Assembly (NCBI GenBank): GCA_002453265.1
Contig: DKGK01000075.1
Location: 1-8,843 of the forward strand
DNA length: 8,843 nt
From: Flavobacteriales bacterium UBA6772
Lineage (GTDB): Bacteria; Bacteroidota; Bacteroidia; Flavobacteriales; UBA7430
Direction of reading: 5' to 3'
The number at the start of each line of letters is the position of its first letter. Position 1 is the first letter of the stretch. This document shows, in pieces, positions 1 to 6,927 of the stretch. The notes beneath the pieces were generated by a model. The model saw only the letters and a list, made by a program, of their open reading frames with translations, had not been told where the DNA came from and did no database searches. A program made the position numbers and the translations under genes.

Positions 1-1218
1 CTCCACTTCACGCTTAATAATATGTGCATACTGCAAGATTAAATCGGGCTGTGTAGCCATCATTTTCTCTTGTGTAGCAGTTAAGAACTGACTATTATCT
101 ACCTCACCTCTATTACCCGTTTTTGTATCAGTAACAAAAAAGAAAGCAGTACCTGCTTTTTCCATTAACATAACTCTCCAACTAAACCTATAGCCCTGCT
201 CTGTCCAAAATAATTGTCCAGGATAAAGTAAATATCGAAAAGGAAGCACTAATTGAAAGAACACATAAAGTGCTAAAAAAGTTAGTAACAATTTATTTTT
301 AAAGCCATGCAAAAATAAGGAATTAGACGCTACTGACCTTCTATTTTTAAGCTTTAATATAGACTGAATAAAAATAATTATTTTCTGATGGAATGCTGAA
401 GGGAAGAAAATTAAAGTTGATAAAATCATAATCCATGGAAACATCCCGATAGGAAACATAATACCCGTAATTAGATGAAATAGAACCAAAACTAAATAAG
501 CCGGAAGTCTAAGTCTTTTGGATAGCAATAAGAACACTATGCTAAGGTCGAAAATACAGCCCATCCAACTAAAGGAATAAGCCACCCATTGCTCGGTAAA
601 AAAAGAACCCACAATAGGCCAATGAGCTTTTGCCTGCAACCAAATACTCATAGGCATGGCTTTAAACAACCAATCGTAATTGAGCTTAGCAATACCTGCA
701 AAAAAATAGACAATTCCAAGCTGAAACTTTAGTAAGCCCAATATCCAGTTGGGAATTCTATCCAACTTTAAAGATGGTTTTATCCATACATCTAAAGAAA
801 TAGAGCGATGTGCAGGAAGTAAACAAAGTAAAAAAGCTACAAGACTAATAAAGTAATAATGGTTAAGGTAATTAGTACTATCGATGAGCTCTACATAAGT
901 AAACAACAAAAAGTAGACAATTGTTGCCCAACGATAAAACAAGCCTAAAGCAATAAAAAGAGAAGCGATTAATAGAAGCACAAAAACACTGTACATTCCT
1001 ATTTGGCCAAATGGCTTTACCCATTCGAAGCCGTAATAATGAAAAAAGTTTGTGGGCTGAATAAACAAAGTTTCAATCCAACCTTTGAACCAAAAACGAA
1101 GGGTACTCACAAACATCATTAAACCAAAAATGATTCTAAAAACCACTAATGGAGCAATACTGGAATCGGAATGAAACCAAGTCAAAATCTGTGATCTATA
1201 AAATTTTAAATTAATCAC
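1..1218 (-). CDS. HTTM (vitamin K-dependent gamma-carboxylase-like) membrane protein, 3' end beyond the window
   Basis: An open frame of 406 codons runs without a stop to the left edge, so the C-terminus is missing. The start is taken as GTG at 1218. A TAG lies five codons upstream and no ATG precedes residue 34, where the first membrane helix has already begun. The GTG overlaps the end of the imelysin gene by 8 bases, suggesting translational coupling. Visible HTTM features are: the helix with FRIIFG at about 27-32, STNYLNHYYF at 114-123, AGIAKLNYDW at 174-183, and, after the last hydrophobic segment, FRYLLYPG at 327-334 and RFSWRVML at 344-351. About eight or nine hydrophobic segments can be counted. 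Family knowledge: the human enzyme uses reduced vitamin K to carboxylate glutamates in the ER membrane; bacterial members are largely uncharacterised and may epoxidise quinone without carboxylating. Lys178 sits where the catalytic lysine of the human enzyme would be expected (judged by eye). The family call is strong; the substrate is unknown. Confidence 0.88.
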   Translation of the reverse strand, partial: MINLKFYRSQILTWFHSDSSIAPLVVFRIIFGLMMFVSTLRFWFKGWIETLFIQPTNFFHYYGFEWVKPFGQIGMYSVFVLLLIASLFIALGLFYRWATIVYFLLFTYVELIDSTNYLNHYYFISLVAFLLCLLPAHRSISLDVWIKPSLKLDRIPNWILGLLKFQLGIVYFFAGIAKLNYDWLFKAMPMSIWLQAKAHWPIVGSFFTEQWVAYSFSWMGCIFDLSIVFLLLSKRLRLPAYLVLVLFHLITGIMFPIGMFPWIMILSTLIFFPSAFHQKIIIFIQSILKLKNRRSVASNSLFLHGFKNKLLLTFLALYVFFQLVLPFRYLLYPGQLFWTEQGYRFSWRVMLMEKAGTAFFFVTDTKTGNRGEVDNSQFLTATQEKMMATQPDLILQYAHIIKREVE

Positions 1219-2302
1219 CGTCGGAATCTGCTAGCGTAACGGTTACAGAAAGGTAAGAACGCATATCGTTCTTTAGCATAGGAACCATTTTCTGAAGCTC
1301 ACTAGATGCGTTTTGAAGACCATCTACATTCGTTGAAATCTCGAAGGCTAGATCGTTTTCTAAAGAAGTTATTTCAGATTTACAAATACTAAATTGCTCC
1401 TTTATAGCTTCTGCCAAATCGCCATCTACTACAGTAGATTGTGCGTTGTACTCTTTTAATTTTTCAAATAAGCCAACTCGATCAATTCCATCTTCTCCAA
1501 TTCCTAAGTAAATAGATTCTAAAGAAGCTATGTTGGTCAACATTAAATCGAAAGACGATTTACTGTAAGGTGCTTCAACCACAGAAATATTTGCATTTAC
1601 AGGAATACCAAATTGTGTAGCAAAGCCAGCAGGGAGTCCAAATTTATCACGTTTAATCTTTTCGTAATCGAATAAATACTGATTAAATAGTAAACTCAAA
1701 GAACTATTTTGATCATTTCCAACAGCCCCAATAAAAGTAGCTCTATAAGAATCCCAAGCGAGTATAACTGTACCAACTCTGTCTTGCATATCTAGTATAC
1801 ATTCGCTCAAATACGATAGTCTATTTTCGTTATCTAATTCTATATGTAAATCCGTAGTATTTGAGTGAAATAGCAAATAATCTAATGCAGGAAAACCTTT
1901 TGCTTCGTAGTTAGAAGGAAAGTCTAAATTGTATTCTGTGCTACTAATATTAGCCTCTATCTTAGAATTATTGGTTGGAAAAGTATTGCAATTTGACCTC
2001 AATAAAGCAGAATATTCTGCAGCTGGACCAAACTCAAAAACGGATACTTTTTGCCAAGTATGATAGGATACTTTAAATTGATCCTGTAAGAATAGTAAGC
2101 TTAAATCGGTTCTATCGTAAAGAGTCAAAGCCTCTTCTAATTCGATTAATTCTGTTTGTAATTCGGCATAACGAGGCACAATAATATTGTCTGTTATATT
2201 TACAAACAAATCGTTATAATCTACCTCATCAACTGTAGGTTTTGTAGAACAAGAGCTTACTAGTAAGCTCAAAGCAAAAAAAGAAAGAATAAATCGAATC
2301 AT
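1211..2302 (-). CDS. imelysin-like (peptidase M75 / EfeO-related) lipoprotein
   Basis: This is an imelysin-like lipoprotein, a mostly helical family (ICMP-like) implicated in bacterial iron or metal uptake rather than proven proteolysis. I start it at ATG 2302, giving 363 residues. The N-terminus then reads MIRFILSFFALSLLVSSC, a short lipoprotein signal with lipobox VSSC and Cys18. A longer start at ATG 2317 adds five residues but lies inside the 3' arm of the intercistronic hairpin. Family signatures, numbered from 2302, are SYHTWQKV near 79-86, FEFGPA near 90-95, KGFPALDYLLF near 135-145, RDKFGLPAG near 218-226, and the usual acidic flavobacterial ending DSDGD. The GxHxxE motif of classical imelysins is replaced by GFPALD, so the histidine is lost and the Glu is Asp. 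It is the middle gene of DUF4856-imelysin-HTTM, probably periplasmic or surface-exposed. The metal or ligand cannot be told from sequence. Confidence 0.9.
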   Translation of the reverse strand: MIRFILSFFALSLLVSSCSTKPTVDEVDYNDLFVNITDNIIVPRYAELQTELIELEEALTLYDRTDLSLLFLQDQFKVSYHTWQKVSVFEFGPAAEYSALLRSNCNTFPTNNSKIEANISSTEYNLDFPSNYEAKGFPALDYLLFHSNTTDLHIELDNENRLSYLSECILDMQDRVGTVILAWDSYRATFIGAVGNDQNSSLSLLFNQYLFDYEKIKRDKFGLPAGFATQFGIPVNANISVVEAPYSKSSFDLMLTNIASLESIYLGIGEDGIDRVGLFEKLKEYNAQSTVVDGDLAEAIKEQFSICKSEITSLENDLAFEISTNVDGLQNASSELQKMVPMLKNDMRSYLSVTVTLADSDGD

Positions 2303-2308
2303 AAGTAT

Positions 2309-2334
2309 AAAAGCCATCTGCTTTCGCAGATGGC
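2309..2334 (-). terminator. intercistronic hairpin with T run (candidate attenuator between DUF4856 and imelysin)
   Basis: Read on the minus strand, GCCATCTGC pairs perfectly with GCAGATGGC (9 bp, six G-C pairs) around a GAAA tetraloop, the stable GNRA class. TTTTATA follows directly. The stem lies at 2313-2334 and the T run at 2309-2312, in the 48-base gap after the DUF4856 stop and 7 bases before the imelysin ATG at 2302. The T run is short, so partial termination or 3'-end protection of the DUF4856 message is more likely than a full stop. Either would make DUF4856 more abundant than imelysin and HTTM. Confidence 0.65.
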
Positions 2335-2350
2335 ATCTTTAAATAATTAT

Positions 2351-3430
2351 TTAGTAATCTGTAGCGTTTGCAATACCAAAAGCATCTGCCAAGGCAGTAC
2401 GAGTATTGTTTATCATTTCTGGAGTAACTTCGTATAAGTTAGTTCCTAGCTCAGCAATAATTGCATCTATATTTGAAATAGTAATACTCTTTTCTACATT
2501 ATATTGTAGTGCAGAAATAAAAGCAATAGCTTCAGATAATTCATGGTTACGCAAAGCATCGTCAGTAATATCCTCTAAAGCAGCGTTTAAATAATGTAAA
2601 GCAGCAGAAACAGGAATCATTTCCCACTCAGCACGAATAGTTCCGATAGCTTCATCTCTTACTGTATAATCCTCATTGTTTATAGCTGCTCTACCTAAAA
2701 TAAAACCATCTAACATAATATTATCAATAGTCTCTAAACCACCATTTATTGTTTTCTTTGCATACTTTGCCCAAAAAGAAGCGCCATCTGTATCAGCTAT
2801 TGAGAAATCTGTAGGAGCTCCAAAATAACCAAAAGATTCATCCCAGTGATGCTGCATGTCGGTATATTCTAATGGACCTACTAATGCAGTAATATCATTA
2901 TCAACGTCCATTTTGACTTCACTTAAGTAAACTGAAGTTCCTTGATAATAAAAACAAGAACCCATAATTCCTTTAGAGATTAATTGGATAGGTTCAAAAC
3001 CATTTTCGTTGAATAAATATGTTTTTTCACCATCAAGAGAAGTTGTTCTAATTCCGTTGACAGACAATGCTGCTAATTCATCAATTAAAGTATTAATAAC
3101 ATCGGCATCGAAAGTTTTACTTTCTAAATCCTTTGTTGGTTGTTCCTCTGCAAAAGCTTCCGAAGTCCATACATAATTATTGTTTGCATACATACTTTTT
3201 ATGACCTCAGCATCCACACTTTGATTTTCGTTAGCTAATTTCATATAAGTTTCCATTTCTGCCAACATGTTTAAACGATCTTCCTGACCACCATAACTAG
3301 CGTTTTCGAAATTAAAACTTGTAGGAACAGAATACGAAGTGTCATCTGGCTTAGAATCTTCGGTACAAGAGGCTACAAAACCTATTGATACAACTAAGGC
3401 TATCTTTACTGTTGATTTAATTAAATTCAT
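2351..3430 (-). CDS. DUF4856 family lipoprotein
   Basis: The 359-residue product matches what I know of DUF4856, a Bacteroidetes family of unknown function typically found beside imelysin-like genes. The N-terminus has a lipoprotein signal: positive Lys5 and Lys9, a hydrophobic stretch at 10-18, and lipobox VASC with Cys22. The residues after Cys are acidic (TEDSKPDD), which could act as a Bacteroidetes surface lipoprotein export signal; that is an inference. Family-like blocks are SVPTSFNFENASYGGQ at 34-49, DRLNMLAEME at 51-60, KGIMGSC at 153-159, MQHHWDESFGYFG at 192-204, FWAKY at 219-223 and HELSEAIAFISAL at 296-308. The His-His-Trp-Asp-Glu block could bind metal, but this is untested. It is the first gene of the leftward operon, with its own promoter upstream, and probably helps bind or hand over the same ligand as the imelysin protein. 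There is no sign of truncation. Confidence 0.88.
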   Translation of the reverse strand: MNLIKSTVKIALVVSIGFVASCTEDSKPDDTSYSVPTSFNFENASYGGQEDRLNMLAEMETYMKLANENQSVDAEVIKSMYANNNYVWTSEAFAEEQPTKDLESKTFDADVINTLIDELAALSVNGIRTTSLDGEKTYLFNENGFEPIQLISKGIMGSCFYYQGTSVYLSEVKMDVDNDITALVGPLEYTDMQHHWDESFGYFGAPTDFSIADTDGASFWAKYAKKTINGGLETIDNIMLDGFILGRAAINNEDYTVRDEAIGTIRAEWEMIPVSAALHYLNAALEDITDDALRNHELSEAIAFISALQYNVEKSITISNIDAIIAELGTNLYEVTPEMINNTRTALADAFGIANATDY

Positions 3431-3478
3431 TTGTTCTGATGTGTTTGTGTTTATTTAGACTTATTTTAAACTGCGTGG

Positions 3479-3486
3479 CAAAACTA
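3479..3486 (-). promoter_or_regulatory. predicted Bacteroidetes -7 promoter element of the DUF4856 operon
   Basis: On the minus strand TAGTTTTG matches the Bacteroidetes -7 consensus TAnnTTTG at all fixed positions. It predicts a transcript start near 3475 and a leader of about 45 bases, A-rich and without a Shine-Dalgarno sequence, before the ATG at 3430. There is no good -33 TTTG at the expected distance, only a GTTTAA-like sequence. This suggests a weak or activator-dependent promoter. Confidence 0.5.
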
Positions 3487-3508
3487 AATATATATTTTTA
3501 ATTAAACT

Positions 3509-3522
3509 ATGATTTATATCAT
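3509..3522. promoter_or_regulatory. FNR/CRP-like dyad upstream of the DUF4856 promoter
   Basis: ATGAT-TTAT-ATCAT is a perfect 5+5 inverted repeat with a 4-base gap. Its core TGAT-N4-ATCA has the spacing of FNR-type sites (TTGAT-N4-ATCAA). Its centre (3515.5) is about 41 bases upstream of the transcript start predicted from the -7 box, the class II activator position. It does not fit the spacing of a Fur box. The region is AT-rich, so chance occurrence is possible. Confidence 0.3.
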
Positions 3523-3529
3523 TTTATTT

Positions 3530-3676
3530 GGACTAATTAAAAATAAGAAGCTTAGAAGAATTTTAATGGACTAGTTAACATATTATGGATAAACTAATAA
3601 TTGTAATTGAGATAAGCCAATCTGGGAATCTCTCTGTAATTTTAAAAATAAATCGTTCTTTTGTAGGACTATAAAA
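3530..3676 (+). repeat. three GGACTA-containing short direct repeats in the divergent intergenic region
   Basis: GGACTAATTAA (3530-3540), GGACTAGTTAA (3568-3578) and GGACTATAAAA (3666-3676) share GGACTA followed by an AT-rich tail. They lie between the divergent DUF4856 and BNR-protein genes. No convincing TAnnTTTG box for the rightward gene was found in this 269-base region, so its promoter is not identified. The repeats may be regulatory or chance. Confidence 0.2.
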
Positions 3677-3699
3677 TTCCAAGACTAAAACCTCTTAAA

Positions 3700-6171
3700 A
3701 TGTATAAGATCCTCATCTTTTTCATCTGTTTTATTACACTCAACTCATGTAACTCTATTTCTCATAGAGACTCAAAAACTATGGTAGTACCGAAACCTAA
3801 AGGTCCAAGAAAAGAACGTAAGAAAATAAAGAAAGCATTCTTTGAAAACATGCATCGAGCCGAAGAAGGGTTCAATTGGAAAAAACACAATAAAAAAACG
3901 CGCTGGGAAAACTATCAAAAAAATAAGAACACCAAAGTAAATTTCGCAGTAGCAGGCTTTTGGAAAGAAAGAGGTTCCGCAAATCAGGCTGGTAGAATAC
4001 ATACAGCAGAGCTAGACACCCTAAACAATATATTATACTGTGCTTCATCAGGAGGGAATATATGGAAAGGTTCTACTGAAGGTGAAAACTGGATTTCGTT
4101 AAACGACGATATTAAGTTTTACGATATTAAAATGATGAAGATGGTGCAATCGGATTCTTTAAATCGCTTGGTTGTTTGTACCGGTAAAAGTGAGTTTTAT
4201 TATACCGATGATCAAGGAAATAACTGGAATCAATCTACAGGACTTGAAGGAACAGAAGATTGGGGATATATTAAAAAGGCCGTTGCTGTGAATGATTCCA
4301 TCAATACAATTTATGTACTTACTTCTGAGTGGGATGATGATTCTTGGTCTAGTGTTTCAAAACTGTATAGATCTACTAATCAAGGGGAAAACTTCCTAGA
4401 GATTCACCAATTTCTTACAGATATTAACAAAAGTGACATTTGGAGTCCTTATCAGTTTTCGGATACTACAATTGTACTTGCGAACAAAAAAATCTATTCA
4501 CTTATAGGAGACTCCGTAGAATTGAAAACTACTATCGATGCTAATACCTCGGGATACTCTTTAATTACAGGATGCACTACAACAGAATCTACAACCCTAT
4601 ATACCTATATAAATCACGAATTACACAAATCAATGAATAATGGTTCAAACTGGGAATTCATCACCGAATTGGAAGATGAACCTTTTTTCAGTATGAGTTT
4701 TAACGCATCCATTAGCAATCCAGATGTTCTCTATATCGGAACAATAGAATGTGACGTTTCTTACGACGGTGGTTATACATGGGAGTCTGTTAACGATTGG
4801 TGGGATTATTACGACAGCCCTACAGACAAATTACATGCAGATATACCAAATATTAAAGCTTTATTAAATAGTGCTGGAGAAGAAATAACTTATGTAGCAA
4901 CAGATGGTGGACTATATGTATCGAACGACCATTTACAAACCGTGCAAAACATCTCCTTAAAAGATTTAAATGTAAGTCAGTACTACTCTACTTACACCAA
5001 CCGAAACAATCCAGATTACGTTTATGCCGGTTCACAAGACCAAGGTTTTCAAAGATCGATAGATGGTCCTACAGACAGCACTTTTAATTTCGAGCAGGTA
5101 ATTTCTGGCGACTACGGACATATTGTTTCTGGCGATGGTGGCGAAAGTATATGGATGGTTTACCCAGGTTTTGCAGATTATTACCCAAATGCGGAAACTG
5201 GTGAAACTGGCGATTCTTGGTATTTCCCAGAAGATGCGACAGAATTATGGCTACCTCCATTGATGGCAGATCCAAATTTCGAAACCTCAGCCTATTTAGC
5301 AGGAGGTAATCTCGATGATTCTGGCTCTCACATAATTCGCTTAGACTACGACAACTCGATTTCTTCTACTCAGCTTAGTTATAATTTTGAGTATAACTCT
5401 AGTGGTGGATATATTACCGCAATGGCTTGTTCTAAAATAAATACTGATTATTGGTATGTACTTACCAATAATGGAAAATTCTTTACTTCTTCAGACTACG
5501 GTGTAACCTGGACTAAAACGATAGGTTTTTCAGGACCCGGAAATCATTATTTTTATGGGGCTTCTATTCAGCCTTCTGCTATAGAATTAGGTAAAGTATA
5601 TATTGCTGGAAGTGGTTATTCTAATCCTGGGGTTTACATAAGTTCCGATAATGGAAATTCTTTTACGGCATTAGACCAAGGCTTACCACAAACCATGATT
5701 TACGATATTGCTCCCACATTGGGTGATGAATTTGTTTTTGCTGCAACAGAGCTAGGTCCTTATGTGTACTCTACAGAAACCAATGAATGGGCAGATTTGA
5801 GCGGTGATTTTGCTCCTGATCAAATCTATTGGACGGTAGAGTTTGTCGATGAAATTAAAACGGCTCGATTTGGAACTTACGGCAGAGGAATATGGGATTT
5901 TAAACTCCAAGAAGAAACTAGCTCGGTAGAATTAGTAGAAACGATTAAAGCAAACTTTAAACTTTACCCTGTTCCAGCAGTAGATTTTATTACAGTAGAA
6001 CTTGAATCGCTTAATGACTTAAATATTTCAATTATAGATTTGCAAGGTAAAGTAGTGATTAATGAAGTAGCAATAGCTAGAACAAAAGTAAACATAAATA
6101 TTTCTGAGCTAAACCCTGGTACTTATATATGTAGCGTTAACGGAAAAACGAAGACATTTGTAAAACAATAA
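3700..6171 (+). CDS. secreted BNR/Asp-box beta-propeller protein with T9SS type A sorting domain
   Basis: An 823-residue secreted protein of the sortilin/VPS10-like, GH74-like BNR-repeat class common in Flavobacteriia. The N-terminus MYKILIFFICFITLNSC is a hydrophobic signal ending in a lipobox-like LNSC (Cys17). A Lys/Arg-rich stretch (about 35-45) and the segment FENMHRAEEGFNW (48-60) follow. Asp boxes of the S-x-D-x-G-x-x-W type occur near 125-131, 168-176, 224-232, 310-318, 353-361, 596-604 and 647-655, with TDGGLYVSND at 401-410, GSQDQGF at 444-450 and a closing TYGRGIWDF at 726-734. These suggest one or two beta-propellers. Residues 754-823 are a T9SS C-terminal domain: LYPVPAVDF at 755-763, LNPGTYI at 804-810, and the final TKTFVKQ. 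It should be exported across the outer membrane by PorSS and attached or released. No glycosidase catalytic pair or other active site is recognisable; a binding or adhesion role is as likely as an enzyme. The ATG at 3700 is the only one after an in-frame TAG at 3664. The gene stands alone, divergent from the DUF4856 operon. Confidence 0.88.
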   Translation: MYKILIFFICFITLNSCNSISHRDSKTMVVPKPKGPRKERKKIKKAFFENMHRAEEGFNWKKHNKKTRWENYQKNKNTKVNFAVAGFWKERGSANQAGRIHTAELDTLNNILYCASSGGNIWKGSTEGENWISLNDDIKFYDIKMMKMVQSDSLNRLVVCTGKSEFYYTDDQGNNWNQSTGLEGTEDWGYIKKAVAVNDSINTIYVLTSEWDDDSWSSVSKLYRSTNQGENFLEIHQFLTDINKSDIWSPYQFSDTTIVLANKKIYSLIGDSVELKTTIDANTSGYSLITGCTTTESTTLYTYINHELHKSMNNGSNWEFITELEDEPFFSMSFNASISNPDVLYIGTIECDVSYDGGYTWESVNDWWDYYDSPTDKLHADIPNIKALLNSAGEEITYVATDGGLYVSNDHLQTVQNISLKDLNVSQYYSTYTNRNNPDYVYAGSQDQGFQRSIDGPTDSTFNFEQVISGDYGHIVSGDGGESIWMVYPGFADYYPNAETGETGDSWYFPEDATELWLPPLMADPNFETSAYLAGGNLDDSGSHIIRLDYDNSISSTQLSYNFEYNSSGGYITAMACSKINTDYWYVLTNNGKFFTSSDYGVTWTKTIGFSGPGNHYFYGASIQPSAIELGKVYIAGSGYSNPGVYISSDNGNSFTALDQGLPQTMIYDIAPTLGDEFVFAATELGPYVYSTETNEWADLSGDFAPDQIYWTVEFVDEIKTARFGTYGRGIWDFKLQEETSSVELVETIKANFKLYPVPAVDFITVELESLNDLNISIIDLQGKVVINEVAIARTKVNINISELNPGTYICSVNGKTKTFVKQ

Positions 6172-6424
6172 TTAACACGAGAAGTTTTGAATTGGAAAAC
6201 ATGAAAAAATAGTCAAAAATTCAATAGGTAGTTTAAAGACTAGGTTGGCAAAATAAGTTTTATTTAAGAGCGGAAACAAGTCAAGTCTTACTATTCTGTA
6301 ACAAAAAAAAGTACAACCATTTTGTCTATTACAACATATTTTAGGCTTTTTTAGCACAGATATTTTTATATACATGATTTTCTAGTTTATATTCTCAAAA
6401 GAATTTAGGTATTGAATATAATTT

Positions 6425-6448
6425 AAAAGGCTGCAAAATCTGCTTTTT
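6425..6448 (+). terminator. weak candidate terminator downstream of the BNR gene
   Basis: AAAAGGC at 6425-6431 can pair with GCTTTTT at 6442-6448 (six pairs plus one G-U wobble) around a 10-base loop, with the T run as part of the 3' arm. It lies about 250 bases after the BNR stop codon. Only two G-C pairs support it, so this is a tentative call. Confidence 0.22.
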
Positions 6449-6671
6449 CATAACTACCGACCAAAGTACAAAGTTTTTTTAGCTCCTTTTTTTATGCCCA
6501 ACACATTCTATAATTCTATAAGAGCAATACATGATTTTTTTGCTACCCTTTTTATTTCCCTCAGCTTTACGTCATAATATCTTGTGATTTAATTATCATA
6601 TTCAAAAATAAAGCTAATAAAAGTGGAAAGAAATAGGCTTTTCGAATTATCTAATTTAGTTGTCAACAAAT

Positions 6672-6717
6672 CGTTTATAACCTAAACAAATAGTCTATTT
6701 ACAGAACATTATAAACG
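6672..6717. repeat. near-concentric pair of inverted repeats
   Basis: CGTTTATAA (6672-6680) and TTATAAACG (6709-6717) form a perfect 9-bp inverted repeat. Inside it AAATAG (6688-6693) and CTATTT (6695-6700) form a second perfect repeat, centred within half a base of the first. As RNA or cruciform DNA this gives a 9-bp outer stem, an internal loop and a 5-bp inner stem with a GTC loop. It lies about 270 bases upstream of the tetR-like start. Function is unknown: a protein-binding site, a structured RNA or chance in AT-rich DNA. Confidence 0.45.
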
Positions 6718-6759
6718 TGTTAATAAATAATGTGTTTTGAGTTTGAATAAAAAAGTTGT

Positions 6760-6776
6760 TAAGTAACTAGTACTTA
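6760..6776. repeat. short dyad TAAGTA-N5-TACTTA
   Basis: TAAGTA (6760-6765) and TACTTA (6771-6776) are perfect inverted copies around ACTAG. The 17-bp size would suit a dimeric regulator, but it is about 200 bases from the predicted promoter and the composition is AT-rich. Weak evidence for function. Confidence 0.25.
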
Positions 6777-6927
6777 GAGAAACTCATTAGGACAAGTAAA
6801 AAACTCCATCTCTACAAAAGATAGACTCAATATATACAAGATAATATAGCATTTTACAACAACAAACTCAATACACTCAGCCTCAAAATGCTAATAATCC
6901 GTTAAGGAATAACTCAGCACTCTATTT

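Noticed and set aside
2406..2594. Plus-strand frame of 62 codons opposite DUF4856
   Set aside because: Antisense to a well-supported lipoprotein gene, with no independent evidence.
3509..3522. Fur box in front of the DUF4856 operon
   Set aside because: The TGAT and ATCA half-sites are 4 bases apart instead of the 1 found in the Fur core, and no 7-1-7 match could be built, so an FNR/CRP-like reading is preferred.
6251..6265. AAATAA-GTT-TTATTT hairpin as the terminator of the BNR gene
   Set aside because: The stem is made only of A-T pairs and no T run follows, so it is unlikely to stop transcription.
6172..6375. Minus-strand open frame of 67 codons downstream of the BNR gene
   Set aside because: Cys-, Phe- and Lys-rich translation with no domain or signal, in AT-rich noncoding DNA; no promoter or coupled gene.
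6531..6587. Tiny plus-strand frame starting ATG ATT TTT TTG (18 codons)
   Set aside because: Hydrophobic by virtue of T-rich DNA, no promoter box and no neighbour to support a leader peptide.
6603..6610. Minus-strand TATTTTTG as a promoter -7 box
   Set aside because: It matches TAnnTTTG but no gene lies downstream in that direction before the end of the BNR gene; expected by chance in AT-rich DNA.
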